Program-made: the position numbers and the translations under genes | Assembly: GCA_903861445.1 (NCBI GenBank) | Contig: CAIOUK010000083.1 | Location: forward strand, 1 to 7,306 | From: an uncultured Verrucomicrobia subdivision 3 bacterium | GTDB taxonomy: Bacteria > Verrucomicrobiota > Verrucomicrobiia > Limisphaerales > UBA11358 | Length of the DNA: 7,306 nt | Direction of reading: 5' to 3' | Part shown: piece after piece, positions 1-6,848 of the stretch | Layout: every line of letters begins with the position of its first letter | Position numbering within the stretch: the first letter of the stretch is position 1 | Notes under the pieces: generated by a model | The model's database searches: none | Seen by the model: the letters and a program-made list of their open reading frames with translations, nothing else | Told to the model about the DNA's origin: nothing

Positions 1-1137
1 ACGGGATTTGATTACTACTGTGTGCTGCCCGGCTTCGGCTCTTCTTTTGACAGCAAATTCAAGGAAACCGATCATCCGTGGGAAGACGGCTATGCGGGTG
101 GAATCGTTCACAAAGGCTATTTCACGGATGTCATCACCGACCTGTCGCTGGATTGGTTGAAAAGCGGTCGGAATCCGAAAAAACCATTCTGTCTGATGAT
201 CCACCACCGCGCGCCGCACGCGCCGCACGACCCGGCACCACAGGACAAGGATCTGTTTCGGAATACAGATTTTCCCACCCCGCCAACGCTGTTGGATAAT
301 TATGCGGGACGTGCGCCGGAAGTGGTCTCCAACCAATTGCTCTGGTCGCGGCTGAGCCAGCTTCCGCGTGGCTATCTGCGCGATGATCCGACCATCCGCA
401 AGCAACTCACCGGCGATCTGGCTCACGACACGCGGCAGCTGTATCAGGCTTACCTGCGGGAATACCTTCGGGTGGTGGTGTCGTTGGATCGCAATGTGGG
501 GCGCGTCCTCGACTATCTCGATCAATCTGGACTGGCCACCAACACCATTGTCATCTACACCTCCGACAACGGTTTCTTTCTCGGCGAACACGGCTTTTAC
601 AACAAGATGTGGATGTATGAAGACGGCTTCCACATTCCGCTCATGGTTCACCTGCCTGACGGCCACACAGCCACAACCAACAACCAGATCGTCAGCATGC
701 TGGACGTAGCGCCAACCCTTCTCGACTTTGCCGGCGTGAAAATTCCGCCGGACATCCAAGGGAACTCCATGAAGCCGCTCATTCTGGGCGAGCCGGCAAC
801 TTGGCGGGATTCGCTGTATTACCATTACTACGGCGTCGGCGCATCGCGCACGCGCAACTGGATTGCTTCGCCCGATGGCGAAATTTTTGGCGTGCGCACC
901 AAGACAACCAAGCTCATCTGTTATCCCCGATGGAAAGGCGGCCCGTTTTGGGAGCTATTCAATCTCGATGAAGACCCGCTGGAAATGCACAATCTTTATC
1001 GCGATTCCGGACGCCAGCAAGAAGTTGCCAGCCTGAAGGAAAAACTGCGGGCGCTCGCCGAAAAATATCAGGACACCAATACCGTCAAGAATCTCGATGC
1101 GCTGGCAAATGATGTGAAAGAGCCGAGCCCACAATAA
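1..1137 (+). CDS. S1-family sulfatase, 5'-truncated by the window edge
   Basis: A sulfate-ester hydrolase of the alkaline-phosphatase-like formylglycine sulfatase superfamily, probably exported and acting on sulfated polysaccharide. The frame is open back to base 1 (it reads TGFDYYCVLPG across the edge), so the GTG at 22 is internal and the true start lies upstream. About 378 residues are present. The N-terminal part carrying the C/S-x-P-x-R active-site motif is missing, so formylglycine type cannot be judged. Visible motifs are a KGYFTD segment, HHRAPHAPH near residues 68-76, and a C-terminal metal-site region with YTSDNG (DNG codons 565-573), GEHG and NKMWMYE. The RVLDYLDQSG helix before it is typical of the family. 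The C-terminal part ends with GVRTKTTKLI and ELFNLDEDPLEMHNLY, the usual sulfatase C-terminal subdomain. The closest general look is GlcNAc-6-sulfatase or heparan-type enzymes, but the substrate cannot be assigned. The next gene on the same strand encodes a secreted DUF6288 protein. Confidence 0.93.
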   Translation, partial: TGFDYYCVLPGFGSSFDSKFKETDHPWEDGYAGGIVHKGYFTDVITDLSLDWLKSGRNPKKPFCLMIHHRAPHAPHDPAPQDKDLFRNTDFPTPPTLLDNYAGRAPEVVSNQLLWSRLSQLPRGYLRDDPTIRKQLTGDLAHDTRQLYQAYLREYLRVVVSLDRNVGRVLDYLDQSGLATNTIVIYTSDNGFFLGEHGFYNKMWMYEDGFHIPLMVHLPDGHTATTNNQIVSMLDVAPTLLDFAGVKIPPDIQGNSMKPLILGEPATWRDSLYYHYYGVGASRTRNWIASPDGEIFGVRTKTTKLICYPRWKGGPFWELFNLDEDPLEMHNLYRDSGRQQEVASLKEKLRALAEKYQDTNTVKNLDALANDVKEPSPQ

Positions 1138-1147
1138 CCATCATTGC

Positions 1148-1188
1148 GCGCCGACGCAGAAATATAAATCGGCGTTTCGGGAGTTTTT
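1148..1188 (+). terminator. Possible weak rho-independent terminator of the sulfatase gene
   Basis: Eleven bases after the sulfatase stop there is an inverted repeat, CGCCGA (1149-1154) with TCGGCG (1169-1174), plus a G-U closing pair and a 14-nt A-rich loop. It is followed by TTT and, after CGGGAG, by T5 (1184-1188). The loop is large and the T-run is displaced from the stem, so the call is tentative. Confidence 0.3.
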
Positions 1189-1202
1189 ATAACCCTTGCC
1201 TC

Positions 1203-1232
1203 CCGTTGGGCTTGCCACTGCAAGCGCAACGG
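1203..1232. repeat. Strong intergenic hairpin (imperfect palindrome)
   Basis: CCGTTG (1203-1208) pairs with CAACGG (1227-1232), and GCTTGC (1210-1215) pairs with GCAAGC (1220-1225). Between the two arms lies one symmetric G-G mismatch (1209/1226), and the loop is CACT. That makes 12 base pairs in 30 nt. No T-run follows on either strand, so it is not a standard intrinsic terminator. It lies in the 5' region of the DUF6288 gene and could be a transcript-processing or stabilising stem, a REP-like element or a binding site; the sequence does not decide between these. Confidence 0.55.
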
Positions 1233-1312
1233 CATCACACATTACCGGATGGGTGAAGGCATGGATAGCGATGGTCAAGCGGATCAATGGTGCTAAACAA
1301 CTATGAACAAAT

Positions 1313-1316
1313 GGAG
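1313..1316 (+). promoter_or_regulatory. GGAG Shine-Dalgarno supporting the ATG at 1321
   Basis: GGAG lies four bases before the ATG at 1321. The in-frame ATG at 1303 has only a poor GGTG far upstream. This favours 1321 as the start of the DUF6288 gene, although the spacing is short. Confidence 0.45.
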
Positions 1317-1320
1317 AACC

Positions 1321-3843
1321 ATGAAAATAATTAACAAAATGATAACTGGCATATCTGCATTAAAGTTGGCCAGTGCATTGGTGGTGCTGCTAGCCGTCAA
1401 TGTGGCGCTGGCGGCCCCCGCAGCTAAAGTGGTCAAACCGCGCAAGGTCAACCCGCCTGTGCCGCCGGATTTGACCCAAGGCGGCCAGTATGACTCCGAG
1501 GAGATTGACTGGAACTTGGGCGCGACCGGGGCGCGCGGGTGGACCTGGGGACATCCGCACGTAGACACTGACGGGGCAAAACAGATTTACATCACCAAAG
1601 TGGATGCGGGCGCTCCGGCCAGCGGGGTGCTGAAGGTGGGCGATGTGATTTTGGGTGTCAACGGCAAGTCTTTCCAGCGCGATGCCCGCAAAGAATTCGG
1701 TTTCGCGCTGGGCGCAGCTGAATCGCCGGAGCAAGCCGGCAAGCTATCGCTTATCGTCTGGAATGCGGGTCAAACCCGCGAAGCGACGCTGTCTTTGAAG
1801 GTCATGGGCGCGACCGGCGAAGGGACGCCCTTTGACCAGAGCAAATCCAAGCGCATCATGGATGAGGCGGTGGCGCATATGTTGAAAACGGGACTCGGCG
1901 GCGGCGTGGCGGCGGATATCAATGCCTTGGGGTTATTGGCGACCGGCCGCGAGGACGTGATGCCGATAGTGCGGGCGCATGCCCAGAAGATTGCGGCGGA
2001 GGGCAGGAACCTGCAATTCAAACAGGCGCAGGAAGCCTGGCATTGGGGCTATCACAATATATTATTGAGCGAGTATTATCTGGCGACCCGGGACGCAACG
2101 GTGTTGCCGGCCATCCGCGAGTATGCGACGAAGATATCCATGGGGCAGTCGCTCAACGGCAACTGGGGGCATTCCATGTGCATGCCCTATTACTACACGG
2201 GAGGCACGATCTACGGGGTGACGCCCGGCTACGGCGCGCTGAATCAGGCGGGGCTGGCCTGTATGATCTCGCTGGCGTTGGCGAAAAAGTGCGGGGTGGA
2301 GAATGCGGAAATCAATCTGGCCATCAAGCGCGGCAGTGATTTCTTCCGTTACTACTTGGAAAAGGGAGCTGTGCCCTACGGTGATCATCAACCCGAAGAA
2401 GAGGGCTTTGAGGATAACGGCAAGACTTCGCTGGCGGCGGTTTATTTTGACCTCATCGGTGAACCGGCTCCGGCGACTTTCTTCACCAAGATGACGATCG
2501 CGTCCTACAACGAACGCGAGCCGGGGCACACGGGAAATTATTTTTGCATGCTTTGGGGGCCGCTCGCGGCGGCCCGGGGGGGCGATGCCGCTGCGGCGGC
2601 GTTCATGCAACGGATGGCTTGGTTCTTCGACCTGGAACGCCGCCGGCAGGGGGAATTCATTTATCAGGGCAAGCCAAACATTCCGAAGGGGCATTATGGG
2701 GAGAACACCTATTGCGACTGGGATTGCACCGGCGCGCGCCTGCTGGCCTACAGTCTACCGCTGAAAAAAATCTATCTCACTGGCAAGGGTCGGACGGTGC
2801 AGGATCTAGTCGGCCAGGAACTGGCGGAGACGGTGGCAGCCGGTTCGTTGCTGCGCTCTGACTACGTCAAACTTTCCACCGGCGAACTGCTGGCCAAGTT
2901 GAGTGACTGCCTGCCGCCGGTGCGCGCCCGGGCGGCCAAGGCGTTGGGAGAAAAACCGGACAATGTGGTGAACCAACTGATTGCCCAGTTGGACAGCCCC
3001 AACCGTTACGCCCGCTATGGCGCGTGCCAAGCACTGAGCTGTGCGGGCCGCAATTCGGCGGCGGCGGTGGACGCACTCGTTGCCAAGGGGTTGAGCTCGA
3101 CCGATGAGACGATGCTATTTTTCACCATCAAAGCCTTTGCCACCAGCCAGAACACCGAGGCGAACTGGCAGGAGATGGGTCTGTCCAAGGCCAGCAACCG
3201 CGTGCTGCCGACGTTGTTGAAGCTGGCCACGGATGACAAACTGTCCCGGCGGTTGAAGAACATTCTGGCCTCCAGTCTTTTTTATTCCGGCAGCGCGTCC
3301 GGGTTGCAAGCCGTGGCCCGCAATGGCGAAGGACTGAAACAGGTGGACAGCGACCTGGTGGTGCGCTCCATCCGCGAGCTGCTCCAGGTGGACTATGGCG
3401 GCGGCCGCAGCAGCGTGGCATCCGCGTATGAAAACCTGACAGACGCGCAGTTGAAATTACTATGGAAGGACATCTACCGCGCAGTCCGCGTGCCCGCCAA
3501 TGCCGACATCATGTTCTCCGGCGGCGTGCGGCTGGCGGGCCTCAAACTCATGGCCAAACACCACACGCAGGAAGGTCTGGAAACCGGCGTATGGCTTTTA
3601 ACCAACCAGAAACCGCACGGCGCGGAAAAATTCACCAAAGACATTCTCAGGCTGGGCATCCAGCCCTACGGCGGCTACGCCAAAGCCTACATTCCGCAAT
3701 TGGAAAAGGCCGCGAATTATCTGGAGCAGGACTTTTACAAGTCCCCCGCAGCGGCGGCGGAGGTGCGGGAGGCAATCCAGCAAATCAGGAATGCACCGAC
3801 GCCCGCGTGGCAACCGACCAGCATCGCCGAATATCTGAAGTAA
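1321..3843 (+). CDS. Secreted DUF6288 protein with PDZ domain and HEAT-like repeats
   Basis: Function unknown. The protein is about 840 residues from the ATG at 1321; the in-frame ATG at 1303 would add six residues. Residue numbers here count from 1303. A signal peptide covers roughly 7-38: basic n-region, long ALVVLLAV core, ALA cleavage site. A proline-rich linker follows, then the block GATGARGWTWG (73-83) typical of DUF6288. A PDZ-like domain spans about 91-168, with GAPASGVLKVGDVILGVNG as the substrate-groove and turn region. Residues about 183-495 form a helical domain rich in aromatic, His and Cys motifs: WHWGYH (247-251), NWGHSMCMPYYYTG (287-300), GHTGNYF, and GENTYCDWDCTGA (466-478). 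I infer an alpha/alpha-toroid fold. From about 526 the sequence looks like HEAT/armadillo repeats (LPPVRARAAKALG, SPNRYARYGACQAL). The preceding sulfatase suggests a role in periplasmic or surface polysaccharide processing. No catalytic motif known to me is recognisable. Confidence 0.88.
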   Translation: MKIINKMITGISALKLASALVVLLAVNVALAAPAAKVVKPRKVNPPVPPDLTQGGQYDSEEIDWNLGATGARGWTWGHPHVDTDGAKQIYITKVDAGAPASGVLKVGDVILGVNGKSFQRDARKEFGFALGAAESPEQAGKLSLIVWNAGQTREATLSLKVMGATGEGTPFDQSKSKRIMDEAVAHMLKTGLGGGVAADINALGLLATGREDVMPIVRAHAQKIAAEGRNLQFKQAQEAWHWGYHNILLSEYYLATRDATVLPAIREYATKISMGQSLNGNWGHSMCMPYYYTGGTIYGVTPGYGALNQAGLACMISLALAKKCGVENAEINLAIKRGSDFFRYYLEKGAVPYGDHQPEEEGFEDNGKTSLAAVYFDLIGEPAPATFFTKMTIASYNEREPGHTGNYFCMLWGPLAAARGGDAAAAAFMQRMAWFFDLERRRQGEFIYQGKPNIPKGHYGENTYCDWDCTGARLLAYSLPLKKIYLTGKGRTVQDLVGQELAETVAAGSLLRSDYVKLSTGELLAKLSDCLPPVRARAAKALGEKPDNVVNQLIAQLDSPNRYARYGACQALSCAGRNSAAAVDALVAKGLSSTDETMLFFTIKAFATSQNTEANWQEMGLSKASNRVLPTLLKLATDDKLSRRLKNILASSLFYSGSASGLQAVARNGEGLKQVDSDLVVRSIRELLQVDYGGGRSSVASAYENLTDAQLKLLWKDIYRAVRVPANADIMFSGGVRLAGLKLMAKHHTQEGLETGVWLLTNQKPHGAEKFTKDILRLGIQPYGGYAKAYIPQLEKAANYLEQDFYKSPAAAAEVREAIQQIRNAPTPAWQPTSIAEYLK

Positions 3844-3997
3844 ACAAAAGCAGGCAAATCCAAATGCGCGCCAACCGGCAAGCTGCTGCCCGTGCTCGCC
3901 GCATCAAACCGGCGTGAGCAATAACGCTGGCGAATTGAAAAGCAACTTACTCACTGCAATCTCTCCGAACCGGCGAAATCATCGCCAGCCAAGACGA
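3844..3997. other. Gene-free convergent gap with weak hairpins
   Basis: This is the gap where the + strand and - strand blocks meet. Two hairpins are visible. One at 3894-3919 is GCTC-GCCG with CGGC-GT-GAGC: 8 bp, a 2-nt bulge and an 8-nt loop. The other at 3972-3986 is GGCGA/TCGCC with a 5-nt loop. An 8-bp inverted repeat, GCTGGCGA (3926-3933) with TCGCCAGC (3982-3989), could form an alternative long-range stem. No T-run follows any of them on either strand, so bidirectional termination is plausible from position only. I see no convincing coding sequence here. Confidence 0.3.
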
Positions 3998-4156
3998 CTA
4001 ACTCCAGCCTGAAAACGTCTCGTGGCCTAACGTAGAAAGCTGAGCCACCGCAGGTGATAATTTTCCATCATAGTTTCGCCGTCGTCGCGCTCGGCTCCAG
4101 CCTAACAGGAGGGCAACGAGCGTAATCCCCAAAACGGTGACGAGATAGGCGGTCAT
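3998..4156 (-). CDS. Small single-pass membrane protein, 52 aa
   Basis: Not a family I recognise. The reading frame starts at an ATG three bases after the miaA stop and ends at a TAG, giving 52 residues. Residues 2-20 (TAYLVTVLGITLVALLLGW) form one clear transmembrane helix, followed directly by the basic cluster SRARRRR. By the positive-inside rule this places the N-terminus outside and a soluble tail of about 25 residues in the cytoplasm. An AGGTGG Shine-Dalgarno lies seven bases before the ATG, inside the end of miaA. The 3-bp spacing repeats the lgt-miaA spacing, so this looks like the last gene of the same transcription unit. Alternatively it is a chance frame, but helix, basic stop, ribosome site and spacing agree. 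The function is unknown. Confidence 0.6.
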   Translation of the reverse strand: MTAYLVTVLGITLVALLLGWSRARRRRNYDGKLSPAVAQLSTLGHETFSGWS

Positions 4157-4159
4157 GGT

Positions 4160-5116
4160 TTATCCACCTGACGCTGAAGTGGCGGCAAAAATGATTTTCG
4201 CCAGCCCTGCTCCCGGCGTTTCGCCGGGAGCCAACTGAATCCACTCGCAATTTCCATGGCGGCGAAACCAGGTCAGTTGCCGCTTGGCGAATTGCCGCGT
4301 GCGGATTTTCACCAGATCAATCGTCGCCGCCAGATCACGTTCGCCGCGCAAATGCTCCACCACCTGCCGGTAGCCGATGGCCTGCATGGCAAATTTGTTT
4401 TCCGCCAGACCGTGTTTCAAAAGTTCACGCGTCTCATCCACCAGTCCGCGCGCGAACATCTCGTCCACGCGGACGTTGATGCGCGCGTGCAAATCTTCCA
4501 GCGACCGCGTGAAGCAAAAATAATTTTTGGCTTTGAGTTTTGAGTTTTGAGTTTTCCACTCCGACCGTTGTTCGGAAAATTTCTTGCCGGTCAGCCGGAT
4601 GACCTCTACCGCGCGGATGACGCGGCGCGGATTTTGTTTATCAATTTTCTCGTAAGCCGCTGGGTCGCGTCCGCGTAATTCGGCAAGCAACGCCGCGAAT
4701 GGCGCGGCTTCCAGCTCGGTGCGGAGTTTTTCATCCGCCGGTGGCGCGTCGCCGAGACCGTCGAGAAACGCCTTGAAATACAGCCCGGTGCCGCCGCAAA
4801 AAATCGGTGTGCGTCCGCGCGATTGGATTTCGGCCACGCCCTTTTGCGCAAGCCGGATGAACTGCGCGGCGTCGAAAGCTTCCGTCAAATCGCAGACATC
4901 CAGCAGGTGATGCGGAATCTTTTTACGCTCGTCCGCTGTCGGCTTGGCCGTGCCGATATCGAGACCGCGATAAACCTGCATCGAATCCACGGTGATGATC
5001 TCGCCGCCGACTTTTTCCGCCAAGTCAAGCGCGATGGCGGATTTGCCCACGGCGGTCGGACCGGCCAAAAAAAATGGCAGATGGGAATTGGCAGATGGGG
5101 GTTTGGGCGCAGCCAT
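4160..5116 (-). CDS. miaA: tRNA dimethylallyltransferase (MiaA)
   Basis: A cytoplasmic enzyme that transfers the dimethylallyl group of DMAPP to N6 of adenosine 37 in tRNAs reading UNN codons. It is 318 residues, a normal length. The P-loop GPTAVGKS is at 19-26, followed by DSMQVYRGLDIGTAKP (44-59) with the catalytic-site Asp-Ser, then PHHLLD (68-73), the substrate-tunnel motif GGTGLY (108-113), QNPRRVIRAVEV (161-172), AIGYRQ (246-251) and the tRNA-binding RTRQFAKRQLTWFR (272-285). The ATG lies three bases after the lgt stop with no obvious Shine-Dalgarno, which suggests translational coupling. Two short tandem repeats sit in the coding sequence. A 14-bp unit encodes the N-terminal extension before the P-loop (SANSHLPF), and a 7-bp unit encodes KTQNSKLKAKN near 188-198. 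An A8 tract (+ strand 5067-5074) lies beside the first. All conserved motifs are intact, so the enzyme should be active. Confidence 0.97.
   Translation of the reverse strand: MAAPKPPSANSHLPFFLAGPTAVGKSAIALDLAEKVGGEIITVDSMQVYRGLDIGTAKPTADERKKIPHHLLDVCDLTEAFDAAQFIRLAQKGVAEIQSRGRTPIFCGGTGLYFKAFLDGLGDAPPADEKLRTELEAAPFAALLAELRGRDPAAYEKIDKQNPRRVIRAVEVIRLTGKKFSEQRSEWKTQNSKLKAKNYFCFTRSLEDLHARINVRVDEMFARGLVDETRELLKHGLAENKFAMQAIGYRQVVEHLRGERDLAATIDLVKIRTRQFAKRQLTWFRRHGNCEWIQLAPGETPGAGLAKIIFAATSASGG
4164..4169 (-). promoter_or_regulatory. AGGTGG ribosome binding site of the small membrane protein
   Basis: Read on the - strand, AGGTGG lies 7 nt before the ATG at 4156 and overlaps the last codons of miaA. 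It matches the Shine-Dalgarno consensus AGGAGG in five of six positions. It is the best ribosome-site match that I noticed on this strand, and it supports the small reading frame. Confidence 0.5.
4532..4555. repeat. Heptamer tandem repeat TTTGAGT, 3.4 units, inside miaA
   Basis: Three full copies of TTTGAGT (4532-4538, 4539-4545, 4546-4552) plus TTT. On the coding strand it reads as repeated AAAACTC and encodes KTQNSKL-type residues in a variable part of MiaA between conserved blocks. The unit is not a multiple of three, so gain or loss of one copy would shift the frame. Confidence 0.85.
5072..5099. repeat. 14-bp direct repeat at the 5' end of miaA
   Basis: Two adjacent copies of a 14-bp unit, 5072-5085 and 5086-5099, differ at one position; both contain TGGCAGATGGG. 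They encode part of the non-conserved N-terminal extension before the P-loop and adjoin an A8 run. The period is again not a multiple of three. Confidence 0.8.
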
Positions 5117-5119
5117 CGG

Positions 5120-5893
5120 TCAGCTTGGTTTCATTTGGGCTTTTCGCCGCCAGAAAAATAAAGCAAGCCCGGCGAGCAGAATCGGCGCGCTGACGAGTTG
5201 CGCGGAGGTGAACAGGCCGGCGTGGATGTGGTCCGCCGGATAGTCGCCCCGGAAAAATTCCACCGTCGTGCGGCAAATCGCGTAGCCGATGAAATACAGC
5301 GCCAGAATTTGTCCGTCAAATTTCCGCCGGCGGAACAGCCACGTCAGCACGAGATACAAAATCAAATTCAGCACCGCGTCGTAAATTTCCGTCGGATGCA
5401 CGCCCGCACCGTGCGTTTCGTGGTCGGCGGGAAAATGAATCGCCCACGGCAGATCGCAGGCGCGGCCGTAACAGCAGCCATTCATCAGACAGCCGATGCG
5501 CCCGAACACGCTGCCCAGCGCGATGCTCGGTGCGAGGATGTCGGCAATTTTCCAGACGGGCAGTTTCTTCCATGCGAGATAGCCGATGCCCGCGATGGTT
5601 GCGCCGATGAGGCCACCGTAATAGACGAGTCCGCCGTGCTGGATCATGAATACTTCGGAAAATGGCTGGTTGGCAAATTCCTGTTTCCAATACGTCGTGA
5701 CATAGACGAACCGCGCGCCGACGATGCTGCCAAGCATCAGCCACATCGTCACGTCGGCGATGATTTCGCCGTGGACATTTGCGAGCCGCGCGCGGCGCGT
5801 GGCCGTCCACAGACCGGCAAGAAACGCCAGCGCCATCATCACGCCATACCAGCGGATGGGCAGGGAACAAAAATAAAAAGCAATCGGATGCAC
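5120..5893 (-). CDS. lgt: Prolipoprotein diacylglyceryl transferase (Lgt)
   Basis: An inner-membrane enzyme that transfers diacylglycerol from phosphatidylglycerol to the lipobox cysteine of prolipoproteins, the first step of lipoprotein maturation. It is 257 residues with about seven hydrophobic segments. The start is a GTG; the beginning MHPI followed by IRWYG (13-17) matches Lgt N-termini, which supports this start despite no clear Shine-Dalgarno. Key motifs are QHGGLVYYGG (85-94, with the conserved His86), the Lgt signature FGRIGCLMNGCCYGR (130-144, with the essential Arg132), HPTEIYDA (166-173) and EFFRGD (212-217, with Arg215 likely matching the second essential arginine). The signature has cysteines where the E. 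coli enzyme has Asn-Phe and Glu, a variant I associate with several non-proteobacterial phyla. It overlaps nothing upstream: a 58-bp gap (5894-5951) separates it from the DUF3106 gene, and I see no convincing promoter or terminator there. Confidence 0.97.
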   Translation of the reverse strand: MHPIAFYFCSLPIRWYGVMMALAFLAGLWTATRRARLANVHGEIIADVTMWLMLGSIVGARFVYVTTYWKQEFANQPFSEVFMIQHGGLVYYGGLIGATIAGIGYLAWKKLPVWKIADILAPSIALGSVFGRIGCLMNGCCYGRACDLPWAIHFPADHETHGAGVHPTEIYDAVLNLILYLVLTWLFRRRKFDGQILALYFIGYAICRTTVEFFRGDYPADHIHAGLFTSAQLVSAPILLAGLALFFWRRKAQMKPS

Positions 5894-5951
5894 GGCGAAA
5901 ATTTAAACGGAACCGGCGGGTTGGGAAATGACGAAACGCACGGCGCGCGTC

Positions 5952-6848
5952 TTAATTTCGATTCGTGGCCACGCTGGGCCGGGAAAATCCGACCGGCGGT
6001 GTCGGGAAAATATTTGCCGGCATTGGTGGCAGAATCGGAACGTGTGCCACGAGGTCGCGCCAGCTCTGGCGTTCGGCGGGCGTCATTTTGGACCAATGTT
6101 CGGCGTTCGCCAAAAACTCGGTGCGATCGGCGGCGCTCATGCCGGCGAATTTCGCGTAGTTATGCACGCAGGTGGCACGTTGTTGCGGCGGCAATTGGTC
6201 AAAAGTTCGCAGCGTTTTTTCCATCGCCGCGCGCTCGGCGGCGGACAGGGTGTTGAGCGTCTGCTGTTTTTCCTGCCGGTTCAGTTCAAAGAACCGGTCG
6301 AAGGCTTCCGCCGTTTTTTGTTGCTCGGGACTGGCGACGACACTGTTGGTCGGTTCCACGCGGGCGAAATAATGCAGCGTGCGGTCGTTGTCCAAAAATT
6401 CCTTTTGTAGCGGTGGTGGCAAAATATCCCACTGCTGCAGGCGCGATTTCACGAGCGGCTGCAAATCTTCCGGCACCAGCGCCAGCCGGGTGGCGCGGTC
6501 GGCGGGGGCGGCGCGCATCAACGGCGTGAGATACCAGCGCAATTCCGTCGCGCGCAGGCGCAGCTCGCGTTCGTCCGGATTGAGTGCGAGATATTCATGC
6601 ACTTTGGCCATGATCCGGGCGCGGGTTTCCGGAGGACGATTGGTCAGCGCGGCTTTGCGTTCGAGCGGGGACATCACCAGCAGTTGCCGGAAAAATGTGA
6701 CCGGCGACGGCGCAACCGGCATGGGCGGCAGCAGGTTTTTCGGCACGGAAAATTTCTTTGCCGCAGGCGGCGGCGGCAGTTGGGCGTGGGCGGAAAAAAA
6801 CACCGCCAGAATTGCGGTGCATAAAAAAAGGTGGAGCCGTCCGCTCAT
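5952..6848 (-). CDS. Secreted DUF3106-like protein
   Basis: Function unknown; 298 residues. It begins with a signal peptide (hydrophobic core FLCTAILAVFFS, likely cleavage after SAHA at 19-22) and a proline-rich linker. The rest is charged, helical and made of recurring short units of the form SPxER...LPPxxR: MSPLERKAAL (59), NPDERELRLRA (90), LPPPLQKEFL (143), LSAAERAAMEK (201), LPPQQRATC (219), MSAADRTEFL (237), MTPAERQSW (255). This is the pattern of the DUF3106 family. The ATG at 6848 overlaps the stop of the upstream gene as ATGA; an open frame continues upstream of it but only as a shadow of that gene. The overlap and the partner imply co-translation with the anti-sigma-like protein and a periplasmic role. 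The assignment rests on the motif pattern; no catalytic residues are visible. Confidence 0.82.
   Translation of the reverse strand: MSGRLHLFLCTAILAVFFSAHAQLPPPPAAKKFSVPKNLLPPMPVAPSPVTFFRQLLVMSPLERKAALTNRPPETRARIMAKVHEYLALNPDERELRLRATELRWYLTPLMRAAPADRATRLALVPEDLQPLVKSRLQQWDILPPPLQKEFLDNDRTLHYFARVEPTNSVVASPEQQKTAEAFDRFFELNRQEKQQTLNTLSAAERAAMEKTLRTFDQLPPQQRATCVHNYAKFAGMSAADRTEFLANAEHWSKMTPAERQSWRDLVAHVPILPPMPANIFPTPPVGFSRPSVATNRN

Noticed and set aside
1249..1296. A 15-codon frame (MGEGMDSDGQADQWC) just before the DUF6288 gene, considered as a leader peptide
   Set aside because: No Shine-Dalgarno, no codon run typical of attenuation, and no terminator/antiterminator pair after it.
2062..2694. 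A 210-codon open frame on the - strand inside the DUF6288 gene
   Set aside because: It is antisense to a conserved coding region, has no motif or hydrophobic pattern, and no ribosome site was evident.
3864..3917. A 17-codon Arg-rich frame after the DUF6288 stop
   Set aside because: Very short, only a weak AGG upstream, composition expected from G+C-rich DNA.
4068..4250. A 60-codon frame on the - strand overlapping the miaA 3' end and the miniprotein
   Set aside because: It is out of frame with both, overlaps miaA coding sequence, and has neither a membrane segment nor a ribosome site; the 52-codon frame explains the region better.
5198..6256. A 352-codon open frame on the + strand opposite lgt and the DUF3106 gene
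   Set aside because: It spans two well-supported - strand genes and their spacer, has low-complexity Arg/His/Gly-rich composition and no recognisable motif; it is a G+C-driven antisense shadow.
6780..6830. Two A7 runs in the signal-peptide region of the DUF3106 gene as phase-variation tracts
   Set aside because: Seven-base runs are expected from Phe/Lys codons in signal peptides and are too short to argue for switching on their own.
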